DNA of 8,737 nt from Lachnospiraceae bacterium UBA4380 (GCA_002390025.1 DGRU01000119.1:3204-11940); one strand, 5' to 3'. Positions 1 to 6,308 are shown, counted from the stretch's first letter. A program made the numbers and translations. Notes: generated from the sequence alone by a model not told the origin.

Positions 1-173
1 ACAGACAGCGCGGCACACACATCCACCCCGGCCTTAATGTAGGCATCGGCGGTGATGACACTCTGTATGCTCTTACAGACGGCATCCTTCGTTTCGAGCG
101 TTTCGGCAAGTTCCGCAAGAGAGCTTCCGTACATCCTGTAGAGGCAGCTGAGGCTGTGGAGCAGGAAGCATAA
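1..173 (+). CDS. rpmA: 50S ribosomal protein L27, 3' end only
   Basis: The reading frame begins at base 3 and runs to TAA at 171-173, giving the last 56 residues of L27; the N-terminal third lies before the window. L27 belongs to the large ribosomal subunit and its N-terminus lies near the peptidyl-transferase centre. The visible part has the family hallmarks: [10 protein letters not shown] followed by [13 protein letters not shown], then the [10 protein letters not shown] strand and the family-typical C-terminal VHPVEAAE. The tail is a little longer than usual and acidic (AVEQEA). rpmA directly upstream of obgE is a conserved Firmicutes order, so the identification rests on both sequence and context. 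The N-terminal processing site seen in Firmicutes L27 cannot be checked here. Confidence 0.95.
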   Translation, partial: RQRGTHIHPGLNVGIGGDDTLYALTDGILRFERFGKFRKRASVHPVEAAEAVEQEA

Positions 174-179
174 AAACGA

Positions 180-200
180 TTACCGCAAGGTAAGGCTTTT
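180..200 (+). terminator. Weak GNRA-loop hairpin after rpmA, possible terminator or attenuator
   Basis: Seven bases after the rpmA stop, TTACC-GCAA-GGTAA forms a 5-bp stem closed by a GCAA tetraloop, followed by GGCTTTT. The stem is short and A/T-rich and the U-run has only four bases, so any termination would be partial. It could instead protect the 3' end of the ribosomal-protein message. Function is inferred from shape only. Confidence 0.3.
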
Positions 201-224
201 GTGCCAATTTGATTTCGAAACAAT

Positions 225-267
225 GAGAGCTCCTGGCAGAAAACAGCTGTTTTCGCCCGGAGCTCTC
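225..267 (+). repeat. Long near-perfect inverted repeat in the rpmA-obgE gap
   Basis: GAGAGCTCC (225-233) pairs with GGAGCTCTC (259-267). Inside lies the 16-bp palindrome GAAAACAGCTGTTTTC (239-254), and GGC (235-237) pairs with GCC (255-257). Allowing one bulge and one mismatch, the stem reaches about 18 base pairs. No T-run follows, so it is not a classic intrinsic terminator. RNA processing between rpmA and obgE or an operator site are alternatives. The rest of the 150-bp gap shows no promoter I can support. Confidence 0.6.
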
Positions 268-323
268 TGTGTATCTGAAAAAGTCTGAGTTCTTGCTCAC
301 CAATTTCTGCAGGAGAGTATTAC

Positions 324-1631
324 ATGTTTATAGATAAAGCCAGAATTATTGTTTCCAGCGGCAAGGGCGGCGACGGCCATGTCTCTTTCCGCAGGGAAAA
401 ATATGTACCGGCAGGCGGTCCGGACGGCGGTGACGGCGGCAAGGGCGGCGATGTCGTCTTTGTTGTGGACGAGGGCCTCAACACCCTCACGGATTTCCGC
501 CATGTGCGCAAGTACGCCGCGCAGCACGGCGAGGACGGCAAGAAGAAGCGCATGGCCGGCAAGAGCGGCCAGGACATTGAGATCAAAGTGCCTGAGGGCA
601 CGGTCATCCGGGAAGCCAATACGGGCAAGGTCATTGCGGATATGTCCGGGGACCTTCGCCGCTATGTGATCCTCAAGGGCGGACGCGGCGGAAACGGCAA
701 CATGCACTATGCCACTTCCACCATGCAGGCGCCAAAATATGCCCAGCCGGGCCAGCCTTCCCGCTCCCTGGAGCTTCTGCTGGAGCTGAAGATGATTGCG
801 GATGTGGGCCTTGTCGGCTTCCCCAATGTCGGCAAATCGACCCTTCTGTCCATGTCCAGCAACGCCAGGCCCAGGATCGCCAACTACCATTTCACGACCC
901 TGCAGCCCATCCTGGGTGTCGTGGACCTCGAGGACGCCAGGGGCTTCGTCATGGCGGATATACCCGGCCTCATCGAGGGCGCTGCGGACGGCGCCGGCCT
1001 CGGCCACGAGTTCCTGGCTCACCTGGAGCGCACCAGGATCCTGATCCATGTGGTGGACGCGGCAGGTTCGGAGGGACGCGATCCCATCGAGGATATCATG
1101 GCCATCAACCGGGAGCTTGCCCGCTACAAGATCGATCTCTCCTCCCGCAGGCAGATCATCGCCGCCAACAAGTGCGACCTCATCCCCGGAGAAGAGTACA
1201 GGGAAGAGGGAGAGAAGGATCCCATCGAGGAGATCCGCGCCTACTGCGAACCTCTCGGCTACGAGGTCTTTCCCATTTCGGCCGCGACCGGCGAGGGCGT
1301 AAAGGAACTCCTCTATCACTGCAGTTCTGTCCTGGAAGAGATGCCCTCCGAGCTCATCACCTACGAGCAGGAGTACGATCCGGAAGTGGAACTGGCGGAA
1401 GAGACCGAGCCCTACACCGTTACCTACGACGCCAAGACCAGGGAATATCTTGTGGAAGGTCCCCGCATCGAGCGCATGCTCGGCTACACCAACCTGGAGA
1501 CAGAAAAAGGCTTTGTCTTTTTCCAGAAATTCATGGTGGACAACGGGATCATCGACGAGCTCAAGAGACTGGGCTGCAAGGAGGGCGACACTGTCCGGCT
1601 CTACGGCCACGGATTCGAATTCTTCGACTGA
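324..1631 (+). CDS. obgE: GTPase ObgE/CgtA, ribosome assembly factor
   Basis: This 435-residue Obg-family GTPase acts in late 50S subunit maturation and links GTP and (p)ppGpp levels to growth. The glycine-rich Obg fold occupies about residues 1-158, with repeated GGxGG segments at 13-43 and 119-125. The G domain follows: P-loop GFPNVGKST (165-173), switch I ending in the family-specific YHFTT (188-192), DIPG (212-215), NKCD (282-285) and SAATGEG (319-325). The C-terminal OCT domain spans about 365-435 and ends GHGFEFFD, a Clostridia-type ending. All nucleotide-binding motifs are intact and length matches the family. ATG at 324 has AGGAG at 311-315 with an 8-base gap. It sits between rpmA and yhbY, as in many Clostridia. 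Confidence 0.97.
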   Translation: MFIDKARIIVSSGKGGDGHVSFRREKYVPAGGPDGGDGGKGGDVVFVVDEGLNTLTDFRHVRKYAAQHGEDGKKKRMAGKSGQDIEIKVPEGTVIREANTGKVIADMSGDLRRYVILKGGRGGNGNMHYATSTMQAPKYAQPGQPSRSLELLLELKMIADVGLVGFPNVGKSTLLSMSSNARPRIANYHFTTLQPILGVVDLEDARGFVMADIPGLIEGAADGAGLGHEFLAHLERTRILIHVVDAAGSEGRDPIEDIMAINRELARYKIDLSSRRQIIAANKCDLIPGEEYREEGEKDPIEEIRAYCEPLGYEVFPISAATGEGVKELLYHCSSVLEEMPSELITYEQEYDPEVELAEETEPYTVTYDAKTREYLVEGPRIERMLGYTNLETEKGFVFFQKFMVDNGIIDELKRLGCKEGDTVRLYGHGFEFFD

Positions 1632-1708
1632 CCGCCGGCGCAGACAGGTTCATTACGACAATTGATCAGGTGCCGATTTTTTTCGTGCACCATGGAGGTA
1701 TTTCATAT

Positions 1709-2029
1709 ATGATAACAAGTAAACAGAGAGCCTACCTCATCGGCCTTTCCAATTCCCTGAATCCCATCGTGCAGGTGGGCATGCAGGGCGTGACTCCCGA
1801 GGTGGTCAAATCCGCGGAGGAAGCCTTCAATACACATGAGCTGGTGAAGGGCGCTGTGCAGAAAAACGTGCTCGAGGATGTCCGCGCCTGTGCAGAGACC
1901 CTGGCGGAGCGGTCCCGGTCCGAACTGGTCACTGTGATCGGACGCAAATTCATCCTCTACAAGCCCTTTAAGGACAAGCCCGTCATCGTGCTGCCCAAAA
2001 AGAAAAATCCCGCATCAGAACTCGACTGA
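1709..2029 (+). CDS. yhbY: CRM-domain RNA-binding protein, YhbY family
   Basis: This is a 106-residue single-domain CRM (YhbY/YqeI) protein. E. coli YhbY associates with pre-50S particles, so a role in large-subunit assembly alongside ObgE is the natural reading. The family opening LTSKQRAYL is seen as ITSKQRAYL. The RNA-binding GxxG loop is GMQG (24-27), followed by VTPEVVKSAEEAF and HELVKGAVQKN. The last conserved strand is VIGRKFILYKP (76-86), then a basic tail (PKKKN). ATG 1709 is chosen because GGAGG lies at 1694-1698 with a 10-base gap; the frame is open far upstream, but only as a shadow inside obgE. A 77-bp gap separates it from obgE; an imperfect GGTGC/GCACC hairpin (1669-1691) precedes the ribosome site. 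Confidence 0.93.
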   Translation: MITSKQRAYLIGLSNSLNPIVQVGMQGVTPEVVKSAEEAFNTHELVKGAVQKNVLEDVRACAETLAERSRSELVTVIGRKFILYKPFKDKPVIVLPKKKNPASELD

Positions 2030-2094
2030 CGCCGCAGGACAGAGGCTGTCTGCAGGCAGAGAGTTTTTGTCAATTTGAGAGCTCAAAAAATGCC

Positions 2095-2139
2095 AGGGCT
2101 GAGTCTATGCGAGGGCTAAGTCTATGCGAGGGCTCAGCC
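2095..2139 (+). repeat. 17-bp tandem repeat (2.5 copies) with inverted-repeat ends before nadD
   Basis: AGGGCTGAGTCTATGCG (2095-2111) is followed directly by AGGGCTAAGTCTATGCG (2112-2128), one base different, and then the partial copy AGGGCTCAG (2129-2137). The first and last copies are partly complementary: GGCTGAG (2097-2103) pairs with CTCAGCC (2133-2139). A six-base T-run lies 8 bases further on (2148-2153). It could fold as a poor terminator or leader hairpin ahead of nadD. The rest of the 149-bp gap has short imperfect hairpins (around 2038-2060, followed by TTTTT) but no convincing promoter. Confidence 0.6.
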
Positions 2140-2178
2140 AGTACGAGTTTTTTGCAGATATGACCGGAGAATGTATCT

Positions 2179-2841
2179 ATGACTTTGAAAGATCAAAATA
2201 TTATGGAAAAAGAACACTGCAGCCCTGCCGGCAGAAAGGTGGGGATCCTGGGAGGAACTTTTGACCCCATCCATACTGCCCATCTGATCATCGCGGAGGC
2301 AGCCTATGATGCTTTTGACCTGGACGAAGTGCTGCTGATGCCGTCCGGTCATTCCTATTTCAAGGACAAGAGATCGCAGAAGGTGCTCCCGCCGGAGATC
2401 CGCTACGAGATGGTCTGTGAAGCAGCGGCTGACAATCCTCATTTTACGCCTTCCGATTTTGAGATCCACCGAGAGGGCAACACTTATACCTGCGATACCC
2501 TGCGGGGGCTACGTGAGCAGAATCCCGAAAACCACTATTACTTCATCGTCGGCGCGGATTCGATCCGGGACATTCTGACCTGGAGAAACCCTGAATCCAT
2601 CTTTGCGGACTGCACTTTGCTTGCCGCTCTGAGGGAGGACGGAATCCCGACGGAGGAATTCCTCAGGGAAGTTGAGCGGCTGCGGACTCAGTACGGAGCC
2701 GATATCCATACACTCGAGATCCCTGCTATCGGTATCTCCTCGACAGATATACGAAACCGTGTAAAAAACGGCAGAACCATACATTACCTCGTGCCTGAAC
2801 GCGTAGAAAGGTATATAATAGAGAAAGGGATTTACAGGTAA
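2179..2841 (+). CDS. nadD: Nicotinate-nucleotide adenylyltransferase
   Basis: NadD transfers AMP from ATP to nicotinate mononucleotide, giving deamido-NAD, the step before NAD synthetase. The 220-residue protein has the nucleotidylyltransferase start VGILGGTFDPIHTAHL (21-36), with the HxxH pair at H32 and H35; the middle is T-A where the textbook form is x-G. It continues with VGADS (124-128), family-typical TWRNPE and the C-terminal ISSTDIR (186-192), which contacts ATP phosphates. It ends with HYLVPERVERYI, normal for the family. ATG 2179 has GGAG at 2166-2169 with a 9-base gap. An in-frame ATG at 2203 has no ribosome site. The protein has about 18 residues before the fold, somewhat long. 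nadD next to yqeK is a standard Firmicutes pairing. Confidence 0.95.
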   Translation: MTLKDQNIMEKEHCSPAGRKVGILGGTFDPIHTAHLIIAEAAYDAFDLDEVLLMPSGHSYFKDKRSQKVLPPEIRYEMVCEAAADNPHFTPSDFEIHREGNTYTCDTLRGLREQNPENHYYFIVGADSIRDILTWRNPESIFADCTLLAALREDGIPTEEFLREVERLRTQYGADIHTLEIPAIGISSTDIRNRVKNGRTIHYLVPERVERYIIEKGIYR

Positions 2842-2957
2842 ACCTGTTCGTACCGTCATGGCAGGGCCTGATCGGGGCTGCAGGAAATCCTGCATCGATG
2901 AAGGCATCGGCCGGAAGGATCACTTGCATATTTTGGACAGAAAGGAATCGGGGACAG

Positions 2958-3554
2958 GTGAAGAAGGTTTCAAAGATCGATCTGATCAAGACACTGGAAC
3001 AGGAACTGAATTACAAAAGATTTGTCCATACGCTCTCTGTCGCCGGGACAGCGGCTTCTCTGGCCATGTGCTACGGGGCGGACCTGGAAAAGGCGGAGAT
3101 GGCAGGTCTTTTGCACGACTGTGCAAAGTGCATAGATGTCAGGAAGATGCAGCGTCTGTGCGAGAAGGCCGGCCTTGAGGTCTCTCCCTACGAGAGAAAC
3201 AGCTCTTCTCTGCTGCACTCCAAGGCGGGCAGTGTTCTTGCGGCGGAAAAATACGGGTATACGGATCCGGACATACTCAATGCGATCCGCTATCACACGA
3301 CCGGCCGCCCGGGCATGAGCCTGCTCGAGAAGATCATTTTTGTCTCGGATTACATAGAGCCCGGCAGATTTTCGGCGAAAAACCTGCCGCTGATCCGGAA
3401 AATGGCATTTTCCGATATCGACGAAGCCCTTCTGAAGATCCTTTATGATACACTGATTTATCTCAATTCCACCGGAAATACCGTGGATCCCATGACACAG
3501 AAGACCTATGAGTATTACAAACGGCTAGATGAGGAGAAAAATATTTATGACTGA
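2958..3554 (+). CDS. yqeK: HD-domain Ap4A hydrolase, YqeK family
   Basis: YqeK proteins are metal-dependent HD-superfamily enzymes that split diadenosine tetraphosphate symmetrically to ADP, clearing a stress-linked dinucleotide. With a GTG start at 2958 the protein has 198 residues, close to family length, and begins in the usual way before KRFVHTLSVAGTA. Metal and catalytic residues are in place: H24, the HD pair H53-D54 (LLHDCAK), H87 (LLHSKAG), H113 (YHTTGRPGM) and D131 (FVSDYIEPGR). GTG 2958 is preferred because AAAGGA (2941-2946) lies 11 bases ahead. The longer in-frame ATG at 2898 would add 20 residues unlike the family and has only AGGA 12 bases ahead. A 116-bp gap with a GCAGG/CCTGC hairpin (2880-2893) separates it from nadD. 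Its stop overlaps rsfS. Confidence 0.9.
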   Translation: MKKVSKIDLIKTLEQELNYKRFVHTLSVAGTAASLAMCYGADLEKAEMAGLLHDCAKCIDVRKMQRLCEKAGLEVSPYERNSSSLLHSKAGSVLAAEKYGYTDPDILNAIRYHTTGRPGMSLLEKIIFVSDYIEPGRFSAKNLPLIRKMAFSDIDEALLKILYDTLIYLNSTGNTVDPMTQKTYEYYKRLDEEKNIYD

Positions 3555-3951
3555 TATCAACGATAAGAGCATGATCCCTGAGAACGGAAAAGGAGAGGAA
3601 AAGGAGCGCTCCGCTGAGCTCGCGCGTCTTGCCATTTCTTCCCTGGAGGATAAGAAAGCGGAAGATGTGAGGGTCATCGACATCGGAGGCGTTTCAGTCC
3701 TCGCGGACTATTTTATCATTGCAAGCGGCAACAACCGCGCACAGGTTCAGGCCATGGCTGATGAAGTCGAACAGCGTCTTGGCCGCGCAGGCGCCGTTCC
3801 CAGACAGATCGAGGGTTACCAGGCAGGTAACTGGGTCCTGATGGATTTCGGTGATGTGATCATCCACATTTTCGATGCACAGAACCGGCTCTTCTATGAT
3901 CTTGAGAGAATCTGGAAGGATGGCACACAGATTGAACCCGAACAACTCTAA
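3547..3951 (+). CDS. rsfS: Ribosomal silencing factor RsfS (Iojap/DUF143 family)
   Basis: RsfS binds ribosomal protein L14 on the 50S subunit and blocks joining with 30S when nutrients are scarce. The 134-residue product has the family core: VIDIGGVSVLADYFIIASGNN (43-63), QVQAMADEVEQRL (67-78), then EGYQAGNWVLMDFGDVIIHIF (89-109) and RLFYDLERIW (114-123). ATG 3547 is chosen over the in-frame ATG 3529 because GAGGAG (3531-3536) lies 10 bases before it. It overlaps the yqeK stop by 8 bases, which suggests coupled translation. About 20 charged N-terminal residues precede the conserved region, slightly more than usual. In many relatives an LCP (LytR-type) gene lies between yqeK and rsfS; here there is none. 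Confidence 0.94.
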   Translation: MTDINDKSMIPENGKGEEKERSAELARLAISSLEDKKAEDVRVIDIGGVSVLADYFIIASGNNRAQVQAMADEVEQRLGRAGAVPRQIEGYQAGNWVLMDFGDVIIHIFDAQNRLFYDLERIWKDGTQIEPEQL

Positions 3952-5089
3952 ACAGCAGTCAGCGCCGCCGGACCTGGAGGACGCCGTCCGGAGCAGGGAT
4001 CAGATCATTATCTGCACCAGTATGGTGGGGATTGCAGCCAATCTTTTCCTGGCGCTTTTTAAGGCCGTCATCGGTATTTTATCGCATTCCATTGCGGTCA
4101 CACTGGACGCGGTCAACAACCTGTCCGACGCCCTCTCGTCTGTAATCACGATCATCGGAGCCTGGCTTGCAGGCCGCCGGCCGGACAGAGAGCATCCCCT
4201 CGGACACGGCAGGACGGAGTACCTCAGCGCCATCATGGTGGCGGCGATCGTCCTGTACGCAGGAATCACCTCCGCCGCGGAATCCGTCAAAAAGATCCTC
4301 CATCCCGAGGTCCCTGCATACAGCAACCTGTCACTGTTGATCATCGCGGCAGCGGTCATGGTCAAGATCCTGCTTGGATCCTACTTCAAGGCCAGGGGAA
4401 GGGAAGCCTCTTCCGCAGCCCTTGAAGCATCCGGTGCAGATGCCTCCTTCGATGCGGTTCTGTCCCTCTCGGTTCTGGCATGCGCCATCCTGTTCAGGCT
4501 GACAGGAATCTCTCTGGAGGCTTTTGTCGGTGTCCTGATCTCTGTTTTCATCATCAAATCGGGAATCGGGATGATGATGGAGACCGTCGACGACATTATC
4601 GGAAAGCGGGCAGACCCGGAAAAGGTGCGGGAGATCAAGAAACTGATCATGGAGGAACCCCAGGTGCGCGGGGCCTATGACCTCTTCATCAATAATTACG
4701 GCCCGGGCCGCGACTATGCCTCCGTGCATGTGGAACTTCCGGACACAATGACCGTGGAGGAGGTGGATCAGATCACCCGCCGCGTACAGCAGAAAGTCTA
4801 CAGCGGAACAGGTGTCGTCCTCACCGGCGTCGGTGTCTATTCCTATAACACCAGGGACGAAGAGGCGGCGAGGATCCGCAACACTGTCATGGAGACCATC
4901 CTGCAGCACGAGTGGGCTCTGCAGGTCCATGCCTTCTCTGCCGACACAAAGGCAAAGAAGATGCGCTTTGATGTTGTCTTCAGCTTTGACATAGACCACA
5001 GGGAGGGATACGAGACGATCATGAAGGAGATCGGAGCCCTCTATCCCGACTATACCATCACGATCACTTCCGATATGGATATAGCGTGA
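3920..5089 (+). CDS. Cation diffusion facilitator transporter, MntE-like
   Basis: This 389-residue inner-membrane CDF transporter probably exports a divalent metal in exchange for protons. About six hydrophobic segments lie at roughly 29-52, 71-85, 103-121, 136-154, 179-194 and 200-218. The TM2 metal motif is N66xxxD70 in LDAVNNLSD, and the TM5 pair is D174xxxD178. The N-D-D-D set and the loop PDREHPLGHGRTEYLSA resemble the manganese exporters of the MntE group more than zinc HD-HD types; the metal is an inference. A cytosolic dimerisation domain follows (about 230-308), then a second similar alpha/beta unit (about 312-389), making the protein longer than classic 300-residue CDFs. ATG 3920 overlaps rsfS by 32 bases, with GAGAG 11 bases ahead. 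ATG 3896 in frame is possible but lacks a ribosome site. Confidence 0.88.
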   Translation: MAHRLNPNNSKQQSAPPDLEDAVRSRDQIIICTSMVGIAANLFLALFKAVIGILSHSIAVTLDAVNNLSDALSSVITIIGAWLAGRRPDREHPLGHGRTEYLSAIMVAAIVLYAGITSAAESVKKILHPEVPAYSNLSLLIIAAAVMVKILLGSYFKARGREASSAALEASGADASFDAVLSLSVLACAILFRLTGISLEAFVGVLISVFIIKSGIGMMMETVDDIIGKRADPEKVREIKKLIMEEPQVRGAYDLFINNYGPGRDYASVHVELPDTMTVEEVDQITRRVQQKVYSGTGVVLTGVGVYSYNTRDEEAARIRNTVMETILQHEWALQVHAFSADTKAKKMRFDVVFSFDIDHREGYETIMKEIGALYPDYTITITSDMDIA

Positions 5090-5162
5090 CGAAAAATAAA
5101 TTTCAAAAAGTATTTCCTGTATATAGGTCTTTCCCGTGTGTCCTGTTTACCGGAGAATACAA

Positions 5163-5228
5163 AACCGGCAGGAAACCTGAAAAAGCATTGCACTATGCTC
5201 TTCCCGGGTTTCCTGCCGGTTCTTTTTT
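5163..5228 (+). terminator. Strong two-tier, probably bidirectional terminator between CDF gene and lexA
   Basis: AACCGGCAGGAAACC (5163-5177) pairs perfectly with GGTTTCCTGCCGGTT (5207-5221), a 15-bp stem. Its 29-base loop contains a second hairpin, AGCAT (5184-5188) with ATGCT (5195-5199). CTTTTTT (5222-5228) follows on the plus strand. On the minus strand the stem is followed by TTTTGTATT, so the same structure can end the convergent lexA transcript. Position just after the CDF stop supports its role as the end of the rpmA-CDF cluster. Confidence 0.88.
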
Positions 5229-5306
5229 ATTCGGTTCTTTTTTATTCGGTTCTTTTTTATTCGGCTCTTTTTTACTCGGTTCTTTTCTGTCCGGTTCTTT
5301 TTTGTT
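5217..5306 (+). repeat. Six tandem 15-bp T-rich repeats continuing the terminator tail
   Basis: The unit CGGTTCTTTTTTATT occurs exactly at 5217-5231, 5232-5246 and 5247-5261. Degenerate copies follow at 5262-5276, 5277-5291 and 5292-5306. The first copy overlaps the 3' arm and U-run of the terminator hairpin, so the array looks like repeated duplication of the terminator tail. Divergence rises away from the hairpin. Bases 5311-5439, between this array and the lexA stop, are T-rich at first and then ordinary; I see no gene, promoter or clear hairpin in them. Confidence 0.95.
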
Positions 5307-5439
5307 TTGATTTCTTTATTTTATTTCTCTTTATCCTATCCTTCATCTGTTCTTCACTGCCTTTTACCCGTCACTTTGGGCAAGGAACAGGCGCGCAGAG
5401 AAGGAAAAACGTTCATGGCGCAATAGCTGTGACCCGGCA

Positions 5440-6072
5440 TCAGCGCATGAGGCGGAAGACGCCGAAAACTTTTCCCAGGATCTGGCAGTCCTTGACAATG
5501 ATGGGATCCATGGTGTCATTCTCGGGCTGCAGGCGGATGTGGTCCTTCTCCTTGTAGAAGGTCTTCACAGTTGCGGAATCGTCGACCAGGGCGACAATGA
5601 TCTCGCCGTTGCGGGCGGTGCTGCAGGAGTTGACAAAGATGCGGTCGCCGTCAAAAATACCGGCGTTGATCATGGAATCGCCGCGTACACGCAGGATAAA
5701 GGACTCGCCCGAAGGAACTAGCTCCGAAGGGACAGGGAAGTAGTTCATGATATTCTCCTGTGCCAGGATCGGCAGTCCCGCGGCGACATCGCCGACTTCC
5801 GGGATCGAGACCATTTCCGTGCGCACGATCTGGAAGCTGTCATCGCAGATCTCGATGGCGCGGGGCTTGGTGGGGTCGCGGCGGATATAGCCGTTTTTCT
5901 CAAGAGTGGAGAGATGTGCGTGGACAGAAGAGGTCGAACGCAGACCTACGGTCTCACAGATCTCGCGGACAGTGGGCGGATAGCCCTTTTTCAGGATCTC
6001 TTCCTTGATATAATCCAGAATCTTCTGCTGCTTGTCGGTGAGAGCCCTGCCGCTCATTCCTGTTTTCGCCAT
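5440..6072 (-). CDS. lexA: SOS repressor LexA
   Basis: LexA (210 residues) represses DNA-damage genes and cleaves itself when activated RecA filaments form. The N-terminal winged helix-turn-helix covers about 10-75: [12 protein letters not shown], then [23 protein letters not shown] (recognition helix) and EKNGYIRRD. The S24-type latent peptidase follows. The cleavage bond lies in VAAGLP, between A98 and G99. The catalytic serine is S133 in RGDSM and the general-base lysine K170 in SATVKTF. All are intact, so it should be fully inducible. ATG at 6072 has a perfect AGGAGG at 6082-6087 (minus strand) with a 9-base gap; an internal Met6 lacks one. It is divergent from a YneA-like gene across a shared region with LexA-box-like sites, implying autoregulation. 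Confidence 0.97.
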   Translation of the reverse strand: MAKTGMSGRALTDKQQKILDYIKEEILKKGYPPTVREICETVGLRSTSSVHAHLSTLEKNGYIRRDPTKPRAIEICDDSFQIVRTEMVSIPEVGDVAAGLPILAQENIMNYFPVPSELVPSGESFILRVRGDSMINAGIFDGDRIFVNSCSTARNGEIIVALVDDSATVKTFYKEKDHIRLQPENDTMDPIIVKDCQILGKVFGVFRLMR

Positions 6073-6104
6073 GCCGTATTACCTCCTGCGGTTCTGATCT
6101 GTAT

Positions 6105-6118
6105 GGAAATATCTTTCC
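6105..6118 (-). repeat. Small hairpin in the lexA leader
   Basis: GGAAA (6105-6109) and TTTCC (6114-6118) form a 5-bp stem with a 4-base loop, about 18 bases upstream of the lexA ribosome site. It is short and may be chance. Confidence 0.25.
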
Positions 6119-6128
6119 TGATTATCAC

Positions 6129-6172
6129 GCACAAATTGATTGTCGTGCACAAATTGATTGTCGTGTACAAAT
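6129..6172 (-). repeat. 18-bp direct repeat, about 2.5 copies, upstream of lexA
   Basis: GCACAAATTGATTGTCGT occurs exactly at 6129-6146 and 6147-6164, followed by the partial copy GTACAAAT (6165-6172). On the lexA (minus) strand it reads ACGACAATCAATTTGTGC. Each copy carries TTGT/ACAA-type inverted ends across the junction. It lies between the inferred lexA promoter and the lexA ribosome site, so it would be transcribed in the leader. It does not match the CGAAC-N4-GTTCG LexA box. Confidence 0.85.
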
Positions 6173-6195
6173 AGAGACAATTTTTTAATACTGTT

Positions 6196-6225
6196 AGTAT
6201 ACACCATCCGGCAGGGAAAAAGCAA
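6196..6225 (-). promoter_or_regulatory. Possible lexA promoter
   Basis: On the minus strand TTGCTT (6220-6225) is followed after 18 bases by TATACT (6196-6201), five of six matches to the -10 consensus. The -35 match is poor. Transcription would start near 6189, giving a leader of about 117 bases. The LexA-box-like sites at 6236-6262 would lie just upstream of the -35. This is the best candidate I see, not a firm call. Confidence 0.4.
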
Positions 6226-6235
6226 ACATATATTC

Positions 6236-6249
6236 CGAACGTTTATTCA
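6236..6249. promoter_or_regulatory. LexA-box-like site A
   Basis: CGAAC-GTTT-ATTCA matches 8 of the 10 arm positions of the Gram-positive LexA box CGAAC-N4-GTTCG. The left arm is perfect. It is the site nearest the inferred lexA promoter. Confidence 0.5.
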
Positions 6250-6262
6250 GAAAATGTGTTCG
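6249..6262. promoter_or_regulatory. LexA-box-like site B
   Basis: AGAAA-ATGT-GTTCG matches 8 of 10 arm positions with a perfect right arm. It shares base 6249 with site A, so the two may act as a pair with perfect outer arms, or only one may be used. Confidence 0.45.
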
Positions 6263-6269
6263 ATTTCTG

Positions 6270-6298
6270 TTGACTTTCAAATGTACGTTCGATATAAT
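6270..6298 (+). promoter_or_regulatory. Strong sigma-A promoter of the yneA-like gene
   Basis: TTGACT (6270-6275), a 17-base spacer and TATAAT (6293-6298) make a near-consensus promoter. Transcription should start near 6305, about 33 bases before the first candidate start codon. A LexA-box-like site fills the spacer and another lies at +4 to +17, the arrangement expected for a promoter kept off until SOS induction. Confidence 0.85.
6278..6291. promoter_or_regulatory. LexA-box-like site C, inside the yneA-like promoter
   Basis: CAAAT-GTAC-GTTCG matches 8 of 10 arm positions, with a perfect right arm, and lies wholly in the spacer between the -35 and -10 hexamers. A bound LexA dimer would exclude RNA polymerase. 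Confidence 0.6.
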
Positions 6299-6308
6299 GA
6301 GCATGTAC

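Noticed and set aside
297..1610. 437-residue open frame antisense to obgE
   Set aside because: It mirrors obgE codon by codon in a GC-rich gene, has no recognisable domain or ribosome site, and the sense frame is an unmistakable Obg GTPase.
1172..1708. Long upstream extension of the yhbY frame into obgE
   Set aside because: The stretch is an out-of-frame reading of obgE; the YhbY family start coincides with ATG 1709 and its GGAGG.
2030..2068. Terminator candidate after yhbY (TCTG/CAGA stem followed by TTTTT)
   Set aside because: Only four contiguous pairs form next to the loop, with a mismatch and a gap before the T-run; too weak to call.
2171..2182. Three-codon ORF ending in the nadD start (ATG-TAT-CTA-TGA)
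   Set aside because: Only one base separates it from the GGAG, which instead is properly spaced for the nadD ATG.
5217..5306. CRISPR-like array
   Set aside because: Repeats are contiguous 15-mers with no spacers, and no cas gene is present.
5086..5310. Open frame with GSFLF pentapeptide repeats overlapping the CDF stop
   Set aside because: It begins at a GTG without a ribosome site, passes through the terminator hairpin, and its repeats are only the translation of the 15-bp T-rich array. The same applies to the +2-shifted frame from 5138.
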